A stretch of DNA of 64,000 bases from Methylobacterium sp. Leaf117 (GTDB taxonomy: Bacteria; Pseudomonadota; Alphaproteobacteria; Rhizobiales; Beijerinckiaceae): assembly GCF_001422985.1 (NCBI RefSeq), contig NZ_LMNL01000036.1:7501-71500 (forward strand), written 5' to 3'. A model generated the notes under the pieces. It saw only the letters and a list, made by a program, of their open reading frames with translations. It did not search any database and was not told the DNA's origin. Of the stretch, positions 1 to 10,142 are shown one piece after another; the stretch's first letter is position 1; every line of letters begins with the position of its first letter. Both the position numbers and the translations under genes were made by a program.

Positions 1-392
1 TCCGGCGGTCCGTATTCCCGAGTTCCGAGCAGCAGGCCGGTCTCCTCGTAGGTCTCGCGGATGGCCGCCAGGGCGAGGGCGCGCCCCAACCCGTTGCCCC
101 CGCGCGGGACGCGGACCGCCAGCGCGTCGGACGCCCGCGCCGAGAGGGCACCGGCCACCGTCATGTGGCGATCGCACGGCTCGATCCGGCCGCCCGGGAA
201 CACGAACTTGCCCGGCATGAAGGCAAGCCCGGGATGGCGCCGGCCCATCAGAATTCTGGGAATGCGCCGGGTACGGTCGAGGATGATCAGAGTCGCGGCA
301 TTGCGGGGCCGGAGCGCTGGCTTGCGGGCGGGCGCCTCAGGCGGGGCCGAAGCCGGCAGCTCGGTCGGCACTGCGCCCGTCACCTGATCCAT
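1..392 (-). CDS. NUDIX hydrolase, C-terminus outside window
   Basis: Only the first ~130 codons are present; the gene runs off the left edge. The Nudix signature core RETYEETGLLL is near the cut, preceded by the typical substrate-proximal stretch FVFPGGRIEP. The acidic residue expected eight positions before the RE pair is Arg here, so this is a divergent Nudix box. NUDIX enzymes cleave nucleoside-diphosphate-linked compounds; the substrate cannot be told. The ATG at 390-392 has a GAGGAG ribosome site. It overlaps the 3' end of the DUF983 gene by 56 bp, which suggests translational coupling. The rnr-DUF983-NUDIX order is common in Rhizobiales, where rpmG often follows; that gene would lie outside this window. 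Confidence 0.85.
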   Translation of the reverse strand, partial: MDQVTGAVPTELPASAPPEAPARKPALRPRNAATLIILDRTRRIPRILMGRRHPGLAFMPGKFVFPGGRIEPCDRHMTVAGALSARASDALAVRVPRGGNGLGRALALAAIRETYEETGLLLGTREYGPP

Positions 393-828
393 GCCGTGTC
401 TCCTCGCCCTGCGGTTCGGTGCCCGCGCGCGGCACCGGTAGCTTGGCGAAGCCGTGCATGCCAAGCGCATATTGCAGGCCGACCACGGCGCCCTTCACAG
501 GCTGCAGCAGCGCCAACGACCCAAACAGCGTCACCAGGGGCCAGAAGCTGAGCTGAAACCACAGGGGAACGTCGTAATTCATCTCGGTTTCGAGCAGGAA
601 ATACCCGACGATGTGACCGACGATGAAGATGACGATGTAGGGCGGCAGGTCGTCGGCCCGGTGATGCGCAAGTTCGAGATCGCAGACGTCGCAATGCGGC
701 CGGACCTTGAGGAAGCGGCCGAAAATCCGGCCCTCGCCGCAATGGGGGCAGCGGCCGATGAAGCCGCGCGCCATCGCCCGCACCAGCGGGGTGCGTTCGT
801 GGTGGCCCGGTTCGATTCCGTCCGTCAT
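337..828 (-). CDS. DUF983 family membrane protein
   Basis: A 163-residue protein. Near the N-terminus are two Cys pairs, CPHCGEG and CDVCDLE, forming a likely zinc ribbon. Two hydrophobic helices follow (from PPYIVIFIVGHIVGYFLL and FWPLVTLFGSLALL). This is the DUF983 pattern; its function is not established. An in-frame ATG lies 15 bp upstream, but I chose the ATG at 826-828 because AGGAG sits about five bases before it. It begins 40 bp after rnr ends and overlaps the NUDIX gene, so the three are probably one transcript. The C-terminal tail beyond the second helix is polar and low in complexity. Confidence 0.85.
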   Translation of the reverse strand: MTDGIEPGHHERTPLVRAMARGFIGRCPHCGEGRIFGRFLKVRPHCDVCDLELAHHRADDLPPYIVIFIVGHIVGYFLLETEMNYDVPLWFQLSFWPLVTLFGSLALLQPVKGAVVGLQYALGMHGFAKLPVPRAGTEPQGEETRHGSGDGRSADRAAGFGPA

Positions 829-868
829 CTCGGCTCCTCGCATGACCCCGCAGACTAGCCCCTTCCGC

Positions 869-3211
<2,343 letters not shown>

Positions 3212-3333
3212 ACGCGGTAGAACGTGTCTCGCCGGGAGCGGAAGCGCCGCCCGGCTGCTCTTGCTAACATGGGCGCTGGACGCCGCCCCGGCAACGGCAT
3301 CCGCGAGGGCATCGGATCCGCCGTCGACAGGAT

Positions 3334-3729
3334 TCAGCCGGTGGCTGCCGACTTGCGCAGGTGCTCGACGGCCGCATCGACGTCGAAGCCGGGCGCCGTA
3401 ATCTCGTCGAGGGTGAACGGAGACAGAGCCGGGAAGCCGAACTGCACCTGGTTCTCGGCCTCGCGATACTCCGGCGCCTCGGCATCGCGGACCGCCAGGG
3501 TCCAGAATCCCTCGATGTTGAGGCTCGCCACCCGCGTCGGTTCGGCGGCGAGCGTCGCCTGCACGTCCCGGGCGGCCGCCCGCCAAGCCGTGCTCGCGTG
3601 ATCGTCCGACATTAGGGCGGCCCGCACCAGGGCGGCGAGCAGGGTGCGGATCTCCGCGCCGGGAGATTTGTGTGTCGTGGACGGATCGGGCGTGGCGGCG
3701 ATGGTGGACATGGTGGACATGGTGGACAT
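3334..3729 (-). CDS. Hypothetical protein with MST-repeat N-terminus
   Basis: A 131-residue protein I do not recognise. It is soluble, with no signal peptide or membrane helix, and mildly acidic, with a helical C-terminal stretch (GFDVDAAVEHLRKSA). The first nine residues, MSTMSTMST, are encoded by three copies of a 9-bp unit, so three in-frame ATGs compete as the start. The first has a weak GAGG at a proper distance. It is on the same strand as rnr, 122 bp upstream, and could be cotranscribed. Codon use resembles its neighbours, which argues for a real gene. Confidence 0.6.
   Translation of the reverse strand: MSTMSTMSTIAATPDPSTTHKSPGAEIRTLLAALVRAALMSDDHASTAWRAAARDVQATLAAEPTRVASLNIEGFWTLAVRDAEAPEYREAENQVQFGFPALSPFTLDEITAPGFDVDAAVEHLRKSAATG
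3703..3729. repeat. 9-bp tandem repeat at a start codon
   Basis: Three perfect copies of ATGTCCACC (read on the minus strand) make up the first nine codons of the small hypothetical gene. Each copy carries an in-frame ATG, so slippage by one unit would keep the frame and change only the number of candidate starts. Confidence 0.8.
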
Positions 3730-3851
3730 GGGGGCCTCGGCTCGGGTGGTTCGGGTCGGGCGTCACACGGGCAAGCCCTGCGCCAGGGCCTCGTGATTCC
3801 GGTCCCTGCGACAGCGGGTCATTCCCACGCTTGGGCCAAACCGGGTCCGTC

Positions 3852-4430
3852 TCAATAGGGCGTGCCCTTGGCGCGCTGCGCCCGAAGCGCCTCGGCGTAC
3901 CAGACCAGCTCGTCGAGGAAGCGTTGGGCCCCCCTGGGCAGCCACTCATCCTGTGCGACGCCGGCCTCGTCGAGGGCCTTGCCGACGCGGGGGATGGGCA
4001 GCAGCGAGGGAATGCTCGATGCGCCGAGCTCGGCCAGCATGGCGCGCAACGGCATCGCCGCCCGCACGCCGCCATATTGCCCGGCCGAGTAGCAGACGAT
4101 GCCGGAGGGTCGCCACGCATACTCCTCGAGGAAGTGGTCGAGGGTGTTCGCGAGGGCCGGCGGGATCGCATGGTTGTATTCGGCCGAGACGACCAGGAAC
4201 GCATCGGCGCGGCGATACAGGGTCGCGAGGTCTTCGAGCACGGCCGGCGCGGTCCCCGCCGGGTATTCCTTGTACATCCGGTCGAGGAGCGGGAGGTTCA
4301 GCACGGCCGGGTCGACCAGCGGCGCCTCGATGCCGCGGCTTTCCAGGGCGGCGATCACGAAGCGGGCGGCGCGCAGGCCCTGACGGTCGGCGCGCACGGA
4401 ACCGAGAATGACGGGGACGACGAGGGGCAT
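3852..4430 (-). CDS. NADPH-dependent FMN reductase
   Basis: A 192-residue flavodoxin-like protein of the NADPH-dependent FMN reductase/quinone reductase family (cytoplasmic NAD(P)H oxidation with FMN). The N-terminus VPVILGSVRADRQGLRAARF matches the FMN-phosphate loop (GSxR). The segment VVSAEYNHAIPPALANTLDH is the characteristic EYN motif that contacts the flavin. The start at 4428-4430 has GGAG nine bases upstream. The physiological substrate (flavin, quinone, azo compound or chromate) cannot be told from sequence. It lies 130 bp downstream of the LysR gene on the same strand. Confidence 0.87.
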   Translation of the reverse strand: MPLVVPVILGSVRADRQGLRAARFVIAALESRGIEAPLVDPAVLNLPLLDRMYKEYPAGTAPAVLEDLATLYRRADAFLVVSAEYNHAIPPALANTLDHFLEEYAWRPSGIVCYSAGQYGGVRAAMPLRAMLAELGASSIPSLLPIPRVGKALDEAGVAQDEWLPRGAQRFLDELVWYAEALRAQRAKGTPY

Positions 4431-4560
4431 CGGGATCTCCCTGACGGTTGCGGCCCATCGGTCCGCCGGATCGACGGCCGCGAGCGCTCTCGCTGATGGA
4501 CCAAGATCGACCCGGTTGTGCAAGCCGAGCCGCGGGGCCGGCGATGCGCCGCCGCCGCCT

Positions 4561-5463
4561 TCAGGCTGACGCCTGTCGATGCCGCAGGGCTTCGACCACC
4601 ACGGCGAAGGCGGGGGCGTGCTGGCGCTGGCTCGGATAGTAGAGGTGGTAGCCGGGAAACGGCTCGCACCACGGGTCGAGAACCCGCACGAGCCGTCCGT
4701 CCGCCACATCCGCCAGGACCTGGTCCTCCGGCAGGTAGGCCAGCCCGAAGCCGGACAGGGCCGCCCGCCGGATCAGGCGCAGGCTGGTGAACACCAGCTG
4801 GCCCTCGACCCGGACGTTGATTTCGCGGCCCGCCTTCTCGAACTCCCAGGGGTAGAACCCGCCCCGGGTCGGACGGCGCAGGTTGATGCAGCGATGGGCC
4901 GTCAGATCTTCCGGATGGGTCGGCCTGGATCGTCCGGTGAAGTAGGCGGGGGTGCCGACCACGGCCATGCGAAGATCGGGACCGATCCGCACCGCCACCA
5001 TATCCCGCTCGATGTGCTCGCCGAAGCGCACGCCCGCGTCGAAGCGCTCGGTGACGATGTTGGTCAGGCTGCCTTCCGTGACCACCTCCACGGCGATGTC
5101 GGGGTAGTCCGGCAGCAATTTCGCAAGAGCCGGCCACAGCACGGTCTCGGCTGCGTGATCGGGTGCGGTGATCCGCACGAGTCCGGCCGGTTTGTCCCGC
5201 AGGGCGGTCAGTGCGGAGAGGCCGGCCTCGATCCCGTCGAGATGCGGCCCGATGCTGTGGATCAGGCGCTCGCCGGCCTCGGTCGGGGCGACGCTGCGGG
5301 TGGTGCGGCTGAGCAGGCGGATGCCCAGCCGCGCCTCCAGGTCGCGGATGGTCTGGCTGAGAGCCGGCTGCGACACGCCGAGCTGCGCCGCCGCGCGGGT
5401 GAAGCTGCGCTCGCGGGCGACTGCCAGGAAGGCGACCAGATCGTTCACGCTGCCGCGCGCCAT
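4561..5463 (-). CDS. LysR-family transcriptional regulator
   Basis: A 300-residue LTTR. The N-terminal winged helix-turn-helix is clear (AFLAVARERSFTRAAAQLGVS, QPALSQTIRDLEARL), followed by a type-2 periplasmic-binding-like effector domain with the usual EAGERLI linker region. It is transcribed divergently from an SDR gene across a 120-bp gap. By LTTR convention it probably controls that gene and itself. The effector is unknown; family members of this sequence type often govern oxidoreductases. Confidence 0.93.
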   Translation of the reverse strand: MARGSVNDLVAFLAVARERSFTRAAAQLGVSQPALSQTIRDLEARLGIRLLSRTTRSVAPTEAGERLIHSIGPHLDGIEAGLSALTALRDKPAGLVRITAPDHAAETVLWPALAKLLPDYPDIAVEVVTEGSLTNIVTERFDAGVRFGEHIERDMVAVRIGPDLRMAVVGTPAYFTGRSRPTHPEDLTAHRCINLRRPTRGGFYPWEFEKAGREINVRVEGQLVFTSLRLIRRAALSGFGLAYLPEDQVLADVADGRLVRVLDPWCEPFPGYHLYYPSQRQHAPAFAVVVEALRHRQASA

Positions 5464-5583
5464 TGATAACCCAGACTTATGAACCCATGCGGGTTTCAGC
5501 AGCTAATCGCTGATCCGCCGAGGCGCTAGGTCTCTTGCAGCATCCTCGGTCCCCGATCGAGGCGGAATCAGGAGACCCGCAGT
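5464..5583. promoter_or_regulatory. LysR/SDR divergent control region
   Basis: The gap between the divergent LysR and SDR starts holds two close dyads: AACCC-N4-GGGTT at 5482-5495, and immediately after it TCAGC-N8-GCTGA at 5496-5513. Either could be the LysR operator; neither is a textbook T-N11-A box. The SDR ribosome site AGGAG is at the right end. Confidence 0.4.
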
Positions 5584-6354
5584 ATGACGATGAATCGAAC
5601 CGGCGCTGACAACCGGAAGGTCGCGTTCGTGACCGGGGCGACGAGCGGCATCGGCCGCGCCACGGCGCTGGCCTTTGCCCAGGCCGGCATCAGCGTGGCG
5701 GTCGCCGACGTCGCCGAGGAGGCCTGCCGCGAGACGGCGCGGCTGATCGAGGCGACGGGTGCCCGGGCGATCGCCGTCCGGTGCGACGTGACGCGGGCGG
5801 ACGACGTGCGGGCGGCCCTCGATCGGACCGTCGACACCTTCGGGCGGCTCGACTTCGCCTTCAACAATGCCGGGATCGAGCAGCCGGTGACTGCCATGGT
5901 CGATCTCAGCGAGGAGACCTTCGACCGGATCGCCGGGGTCAACCTGCGTGGCGTGTTCCTGTGCATGAAGTACCAGATCCCCCTGATGCTCGCGAGCGGG
6001 GGCGGCTCGATCGTCAACACCGCCTCGGGCGCCGGGGTGAAGGGCATCGCCGGTCAGGCGGCGTATTGCGCCGCCAAGTTCGGCGTCATCGGCCTGACCA
6101 AGGCGACGGCTCTGGATTATGCCGCGCAGAACATCCGGGTGAACGCCATCTGCCCGGGCATGATCGACACGCCGATGATGCAGCGCTTCACCGGAGGCAC
6201 GCCCGAGGGCATCGCCCGGGTGATCGCGCAGGAGCCGATCGGCCGTATGGGCCGGCCCGAGGAGATCGCCTCCGCCGTACTCTGGCTGTGCTCGGACCCG
6301 GCCGCCTTCGTCATCGGGCATGCCCTCGTGATGGATGGGGGCCAGACGGTCTAG
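5584..6354 (+). CDS. SDR family NAD(P)-dependent oxidoreductase
   Basis: A 256-residue classical short-chain dehydrogenase/reductase. Seen: the cofactor loop TGATSGIG near residue 17, NNAG near residue 93, a catalytic Ser region (IVNTASGAG), the YCAAK catalytic Tyr/Lys, and the PGMIDTPM C-terminal segment. Asp in VADVAEE at the end of the second strand favours NAD(H) over NADP(H). Length is standard. It has an AGGAG ribosome site and is divergent from the LysR gene, which likely regulates it. The substrate is not identifiable. Confidence 0.92.
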   Translation: MTMNRTGADNRKVAFVTGATSGIGRATALAFAQAGISVAVADVAEEACRETARLIEATGARAIAVRCDVTRADDVRAALDRTVDTFGRLDFAFNNAGIEQPVTAMVDLSEETFDRIAGVNLRGVFLCMKYQIPLMLASGGGSIVNTASGAGVKGIAGQAAYCAAKFGVIGLTKATALDYAAQNIRVNAICPGMIDTPMMQRFTGGTPEGIARVIAQEPIGRMGRPEEIASAVLWLCSDPAAFVIGHALVMDGGQTV

Positions 6355-6413
6355 GGACCGCGCTGGAGCCGCCCGAACCAATCGATTCCCGAGCGGCGCA
6401 CCGGGGCGCGGCG

Positions 6414-7133
6414 TCAGTACCGCGTCGTCAGCCGCGTCAGCCATTCGGGCGAGGCTTCGACGAGGCGGGTTTCCAGCGCCTTGTCGTAGCCGAGCACGAT
6501 GGCGAGGCCAGTCACCACCAGGACAAGGCCGAGGGCGGCCTTGAGGCCCTTGCCGAGGCCCATCATCCGGTTGCGCCAGCGCACCAGCGTCGCACGCGAC
6601 AGGGTGCCTAGCAGGACCAGCGGCAGGGCGGCGCCGAGGCCGAACAGCACCATGGTGAGGGCGACGGACCCGAGATCGCGGCCCTGCGCGGCGAGGAGCG
6701 AGGCCGCCCCGAGGGTCGGCCCGACGCAGGGGCTCCAGACCGCGCCGAGGAGGAGCCCGACGCCGAACTGCCCGGACAGGCCCGCGGTGGAGAGGCCCCC
6801 GAAGCGGGCCTCGGTCCAGTCGCTCACCGGCCCGGCCGCGACCGCGAGCCGCGTCTGCGCCGCCGGCAGCATCAGCACGCATCCGAGCAGGATCATCAGA
6901 ATCGCTGCGCCGGTGCGGAACAGGCCGGTGTCGAGGCCGAGGCCGAAGCCGATGGTGGCCACGAACAGCCCGATCGCCACGAAAGAGAGAGCGAGTCCGG
7001 TGGCCAGGGCCAGGGGGCCGTAGCGGTGCTCGGACGCGGCCGCGCCGAGGACCAGCGGCAGGAGCGGCAGCACGCAGGGCGACAGCACCGAAAGCAGGCC
7101 GGCGAGGAAGGCGAGTCCGAGGCCGTTGCCCAT
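6414..7133 (-). CDS. ccdA: CcdA-type thiol-disulfide membrane transporter
   Basis: A 239-residue inner-membrane protein with six predicted helices, of the CcdA/DsbD transmembrane family. This family carries electrons from cytoplasmic thioredoxin to periplasmic thiol proteins. The two redox cysteines sit in the family motifs LSPCVLPLLPLVLG (helix 1) and AVWSPCVGPTLG (helix 4). It begins 9 bp after the thioredoxin-like gene and ends the SoxYZ-like/CXXCW/thioredoxin/CcdA run. I infer that it reduces the periplasmic partners encoded just upstream rather than serving only cytochrome c maturation. Confidence 0.9.
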   Translation of the reverse strand: MGNGLGLAFLAGLLSVLSPCVLPLLPLVLGAAASEHRYGPLALATGLALSFVAIGLFVATIGFGLGLDTGLFRTGAAILMILLGCVLMLPAAQTRLAVAAGPVSDWTEARFGGLSTAGLSGQFGVGLLLGAVWSPCVGPTLGAASLLAAQGRDLGSVALTMVLFGLGAALPLVLLGTLSRATLVRWRNRMMGLGKGLKAALGLVLVVTGLAIVLGYDKALETRLVEASPEWLTRLTTRY

Positions 7134-7142
7134 GGGGGTGCC

Positions 7143-7550
7143 CTAGAGGGTCTTCTCGACGAGGCCCTCGATCCATTCTGGCTGGGTCTCGCCGACCGAG
7201 CGGCCGGTCTCGGTCTCGCCCTTGAAGGCGATCAGCGTGCTCTGCATGCGGGCGTCGAACCGGCGCAGCACATCCTTGCGGGTGTCGAAATCGACCTCGA
7301 AGATCACCAGGTCCTTGAAGCGGGCCTGCTCGCCGAGCTTGGCCAGGATCGGCTTCTGAGTCTTGCAGATCGGGCACCAGGGGGCGCTCACCTCGATGAG
7401 GATCGGCTTGCCCGCTTTCTGCGCCGCCTCGAAAGCCTCCGGCGTGTAGGGCAACGCGTCGGCCGCGTGAGCCGGGACGGCGAGGCCCAGCGGAGAGAGG
7501 GACACGGGGGCGAGAGCCAGGAGCGCGAGGATCGAGCGGCGGTTCGGCAT
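7143..7550 (-). CDS. Periplasmic thioredoxin-like protein
   Basis: A 135-residue exported thioredoxin-fold protein. The N-terminus (MPNRRSILALLALAPVSLSP to AHAA) is a signal peptide with a twin-Arg pair. The active site is SAPWCPICKTQ, a CPIC redox pair near residues 59-62. The cis-Pro region is atypical: STLIAFKGE, where a Thr-Pro is usual, so redox partner choice may be unusual. It sits 9 bp upstream of ccdA, which would keep it reduced, and 36 bp downstream of the PQQ-associated CXXCW gene. Confidence 0.88.
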   Translation of the reverse strand: MPNRRSILALLALAPVSLSPLGLAVPAHAADALPYTPEAFEAAQKAGKPILIEVSAPWCPICKTQKPILAKLGEQARFKDLVIFEVDFDTRKDVLRRFDARMQSTLIAFKGETETGRSVGETQPEWIEGLVEKTL

Positions 7551-7586
7551 GGGTGGCGTAACCTTCGGCAGGGAGAGGGTGTGATT

Positions 7587-8192
7587 CTAGGGCCCGCCGC
7601 CCGTCTTCAGGGCGCGCGTCCAGGCGGCGTCGGGCCGGATCGCCCCCGTGTCATGCTTCTCCTGCCAGCCCTCGATCCCCGCCGGGAACCAGTGGACCGA
7701 CCGGTAGCCCAGGGTGACGAGGCGCTTCCCCAGGTTCCAGCTGCCCCAGCAATCCGGGTGGCAGTAGGTGACCACGGGGCGGGTCCGGTCCCCTTGCGTC
7801 AGGGTCTCGATCCGCTCGGCCAGGGCGGCGGCGTCTTGGGCCGAGAGAGTTCCGGACCCGGCGCCCGGCAGCCAGATGCTGTCCGGGATCGCCCGGTGGA
7901 TCGGCCGCCACAGGCGCCCCGGCGCGAGATCGCGCGGCGTCGGATCGGATTCCGAGACGTCGATCAGGAGGGTGTTGCCAGCGCCGATCAGGGCCTCGAG
8001 GGCCTCGGCGTCGATCACCGTGGCACCCGCCAGCGTCTTCGGCGTGTAGCCCTGCAGCGCGCCGTCCCAGTAGCCGGCGGGCTCGGGCACAGCGACGGGC
8101 GAATCCGCCGGCGCGGCGGCGCCCAGGAGGGTGGCGACCAGGACGAGGCCCGCGCGGCGTCGCAGGGCGTCAGTGACTGGCGGCCGGCACAT
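7587..8192 (-). CDS. PQQ-dependent catabolism-associated CXXCW protein
   Basis: A 201-residue exported rhodanese-like protein. Seen: a signal peptide rich in Ala/Leu with an Arg cluster, a rhodanese-type fold (TLLIDVSESDPTPRDLAPGR), and the diagnostic cysteine motif TYCHPDCWGSWNLGKRL (C-x3-CW). This matches the family called PQQ-dependent catabolism-associated CXXCW motif protein, found beside quinoprotein alcohol dehydrogenases. I use the ATG at 8190-8192; a GTG 24 bp upstream is also possible. It overlaps the SoxYZ-like gene by 23 bp, so translation is likely coupled. A role in thiol or sulfur relay is inferred from the family. Confidence 0.85.
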   Translation of the reverse strand: MCRPPVTDALRRRAGLVLVATLLGAAAPADSPVAVPEPAGYWDGALQGYTPKTLAGATVIDAEALEALIGAGNTLLIDVSESDPTPRDLAPGRLWRPIHRAIPDSIWLPGAGSGTLSAQDAAALAERIETLTQGDRTRPVVTYCHPDCWGSWNLGKRLVTLGYRSVHWFPAGIEGWQEKHDTGAIRPDAAWTRALKTGGGP

Positions 8193-9006
8193 CGAAGCTG
8201 CGCTCCCAGCGCCCACCCTGGTTGTCCTGCGTCACCACCGTGACCGGTCCCTTGCCGGCGGGTCGCAGGGCGAAATTGATCACCGGATTGGCCGAGATCG
8301 AGATGTCGCCCTCCATCACGAAGACGTTCTGCGTGCCGTAGGTGACGCTGATCCGGTTGATGTAGCGGGCTGGCGTGTACTCGCGGCTGACCTGGTTCAT
8401 CTGGAGCCCGGTGAAGTTGGGATGGCGGATCATCAGCGTCGCGGCGATCGGCTTGCCGGAATCGGTTGCGCCGGAAGCCGGGGCGGCGAATTTCAGACGC
8501 ATGTCGCCCATGCCCTTCATCGCCTCGTCGTCGGTCATTCCCATCGGGGCCGAGCACCCGCCCGATGCCTTCACGAACTGGGTGGTCTGGATCAGGGCGC
8601 CGTCCTGGGTCTCGGCCACCGCGTGGATGTTGCTGTAGGTGTTCACCCGGATGCGCAGCTTCAGTTCCTCCGGGTCGGCGGCGGGACCGAAGGTGAAATG
8701 CGCGGCCAGGGGCGCCGGGTTGTCGTCGATGACCAGGTAGAGGCCCTTGATCCGGTCCTTGTCGGTCATGGTCATCGTCAGCGGCACGAGCGCGGCGTCG
8801 TTGGCGCGGTCCGGCAGGTCCATGCGGACCAGGGGCTTTGCGGTTTCGACCGCGCGATCCCCGAAGAGCGATTGCCGCAGATCCTTCCAGCGCGCCTCGC
8901 GCTCGGCGACGTCGTCGCCGGCCGCGGCCCGGGCGGCGCCCGATGCCGCCAGCCCGGTGAGCAGCAGGCCGGCCAGGGCGGCGAAGGCGCGGTGGGACAT
9001 CCGCAT
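8170..9006 (-). CDS. Quinoprotein dehydrogenase-associated SoxYZ-like carrier
   Basis: A 278-residue exported fusion of SoxY-like and SoxZ-like domains. A signal peptide (FAALAGLLLTGLAASGAARA) leads into the SoxY-like part, whose terminal carrier motif appears as FVKASGGCSAPM, i.e. the GGC swinging-arm cysteine now at the domain junction. A SoxZ-like immunoglobulin domain follows (AATLMIRHPNFTGLQMNQ). In Sox proteins this cysteine holds sulfur intermediates. The fused form is known as a companion of quinoprotein dehydrogenases. No dehydrogenase gene is in this window. First gene of the relay run; 165 bp separate it from the MBL gene upstream. Confidence 0.88.
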   Translation of the reverse strand: MRMSHRAFAALAGLLLTGLAASGAARAAAGDDVAEREARWKDLRQSLFGDRAVETAKPLVRMDLPDRANDAALVPLTMTMTDKDRIKGLYLVIDDNPAPLAAHFTFGPAADPEELKLRIRVNTYSNIHAVAETQDGALIQTTQFVKASGGCSAPMGMTDDEAMKGMGDMRLKFAAPASGATDSGKPIAATLMIRHPNFTGLQMNQVSREYTPARYINRISVTYGTQNVFVMEGDISISANPVINFALRPAGKGPVTVVTQDNQGGRWERSFDVPAASH

Positions 9007-9171
9007 GGCGTGTTCTTCCTCGCACGATGGTGCAGGCTTTTTCGCCGGATGCGGCGGCCCTTCGGCGAATCTTACGCCAGGGGCGCGCGAATGTCCGCAG
9101 ATCGGGGGATCGGTGTGGCGATATCCTGCGCAAGTTTGCGTGACGACGGGTGACGCGCCTGCCTTACCCTC

Positions 9172-10071
9172 TCAGGGCTCGCGGTAGGCCCCGCCATTCT
9201 CCGCCGTCGCCGGAGCGTCGACGTAGCGGCCCTGGCTCGGAACCGCGATGCGGTCGAAATCCTGCGCCAGCGCGTCGAGGGCCCGACGCATGTCGGGACC
9301 CACCAGCGGGCGTCCGTGCCCGGTGATCACCCGCTCGGGCTTGAGCGCCGCCAGGGTCTCGACGGAGCGCCGGGCGGCCGGCCAATCGGTGGTGAGGTAC
9401 ATCGGCGGGCCGTGCAGCTCGGGTTCCTGCATCATGACCGCGTAGGCGGATTCCTGGGCCGTGGTCACGAAGGCGTCGCCGACGATAAGCGACCGATCGG
9501 CTTCCCGCCACAAGGAGATGTGGCCGGGCGAATGCCCCGGGGTGTGGAGCCAGCGCCAGCCCGGCATCGACGGCACGCTGCCATCCTGCGGCAGGGCGTG
9601 CAGGCGTTTGCGGACGTCGACGGGGCGCGTCGGGTAGAGCGGCGCGATCCGTGCCATCACGCCGCCGCCCACGCTCGGGTCGGGCGCCGGATAGGCGGCG
9701 GACCCGTCGAGATAGGGGTGCTCCGCCGCATGGGCGTAGACCGGTGCGTCCCAGGCCTCGGCGAGATCTTCCAGCACCCCGACATGGTCGAAATGCCCGT
9801 GGGTGAGAACGATTGCCGCTGGCCGCGCGCCATTGCCAAAGCGCGCAGCGGCGGCCTTTTCGATCCGTCCCCGGGAGCCCGGGAGGCCGGCATCGATCAG
9901 CACCCAGCCACGGTCGCCGGCGTTGGGTGAGCCGAACAGCACCACGTTGACGATGGCGAGGCGCCGATAGGCGAGATCGTCCGTCACCGCATGGGCCTCG
10001 CCGGCCTCGTCCCCGTCGAGCCCCAGATCCTGAATGACGGCCTCCCGCGAGACCGGAACCTGCTGTGCCAT
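9172..10071 (-). CDS. MBL-fold metallohydrolase
   Basis: A 299-residue metallo-beta-lactamase-fold hydrolase without a signal peptide. The metal motif is LTHGHFDHVG (HxHxDH); further ligands are seen in HTPGHSPGHISLW, VGDAF and VITGHGRPL. It resembles the glyoxalase II/SoxH-like branch. It lies upstream of the SoxYZ-like gene on the same strand. Some quinoprotein-relay loci include a zinc metallohydrolase, but those are exported and this one is not, so its link to the relay is only positional. RBS GGGAGAG precedes the ATG. Confidence 0.88.
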   Translation of the reverse strand: MAQQVPVSREAVIQDLGLDGDEAGEAHAVTDDLAYRRLAIVNVVLFGSPNAGDRGWVLIDAGLPGSRGRIEKAAAARFGNGARPAAIVLTHGHFDHVGVLEDLAEAWDAPVYAHAAEHPYLDGSAAYPAPDPSVGGGVMARIAPLYPTRPVDVRKRLHALPQDGSVPSMPGWRWLHTPGHSPGHISLWREADRSLIVGDAFVTTAQESAYAVMMQEPELHGPPMYLTTDWPAARRSVETLAALKPERVITGHGRPLVGPDMRRALDALAQDFDRIAVPSQGRYVDAPATAENGGAYREP

Positions 10072-10142
10072 GTTTGCTCTCCCGGGTTGATGCGAAGGGG
10101 ACTCAGCGGAGTAGGGATCCGGCGAAGAGGCGATCCGGCCGA

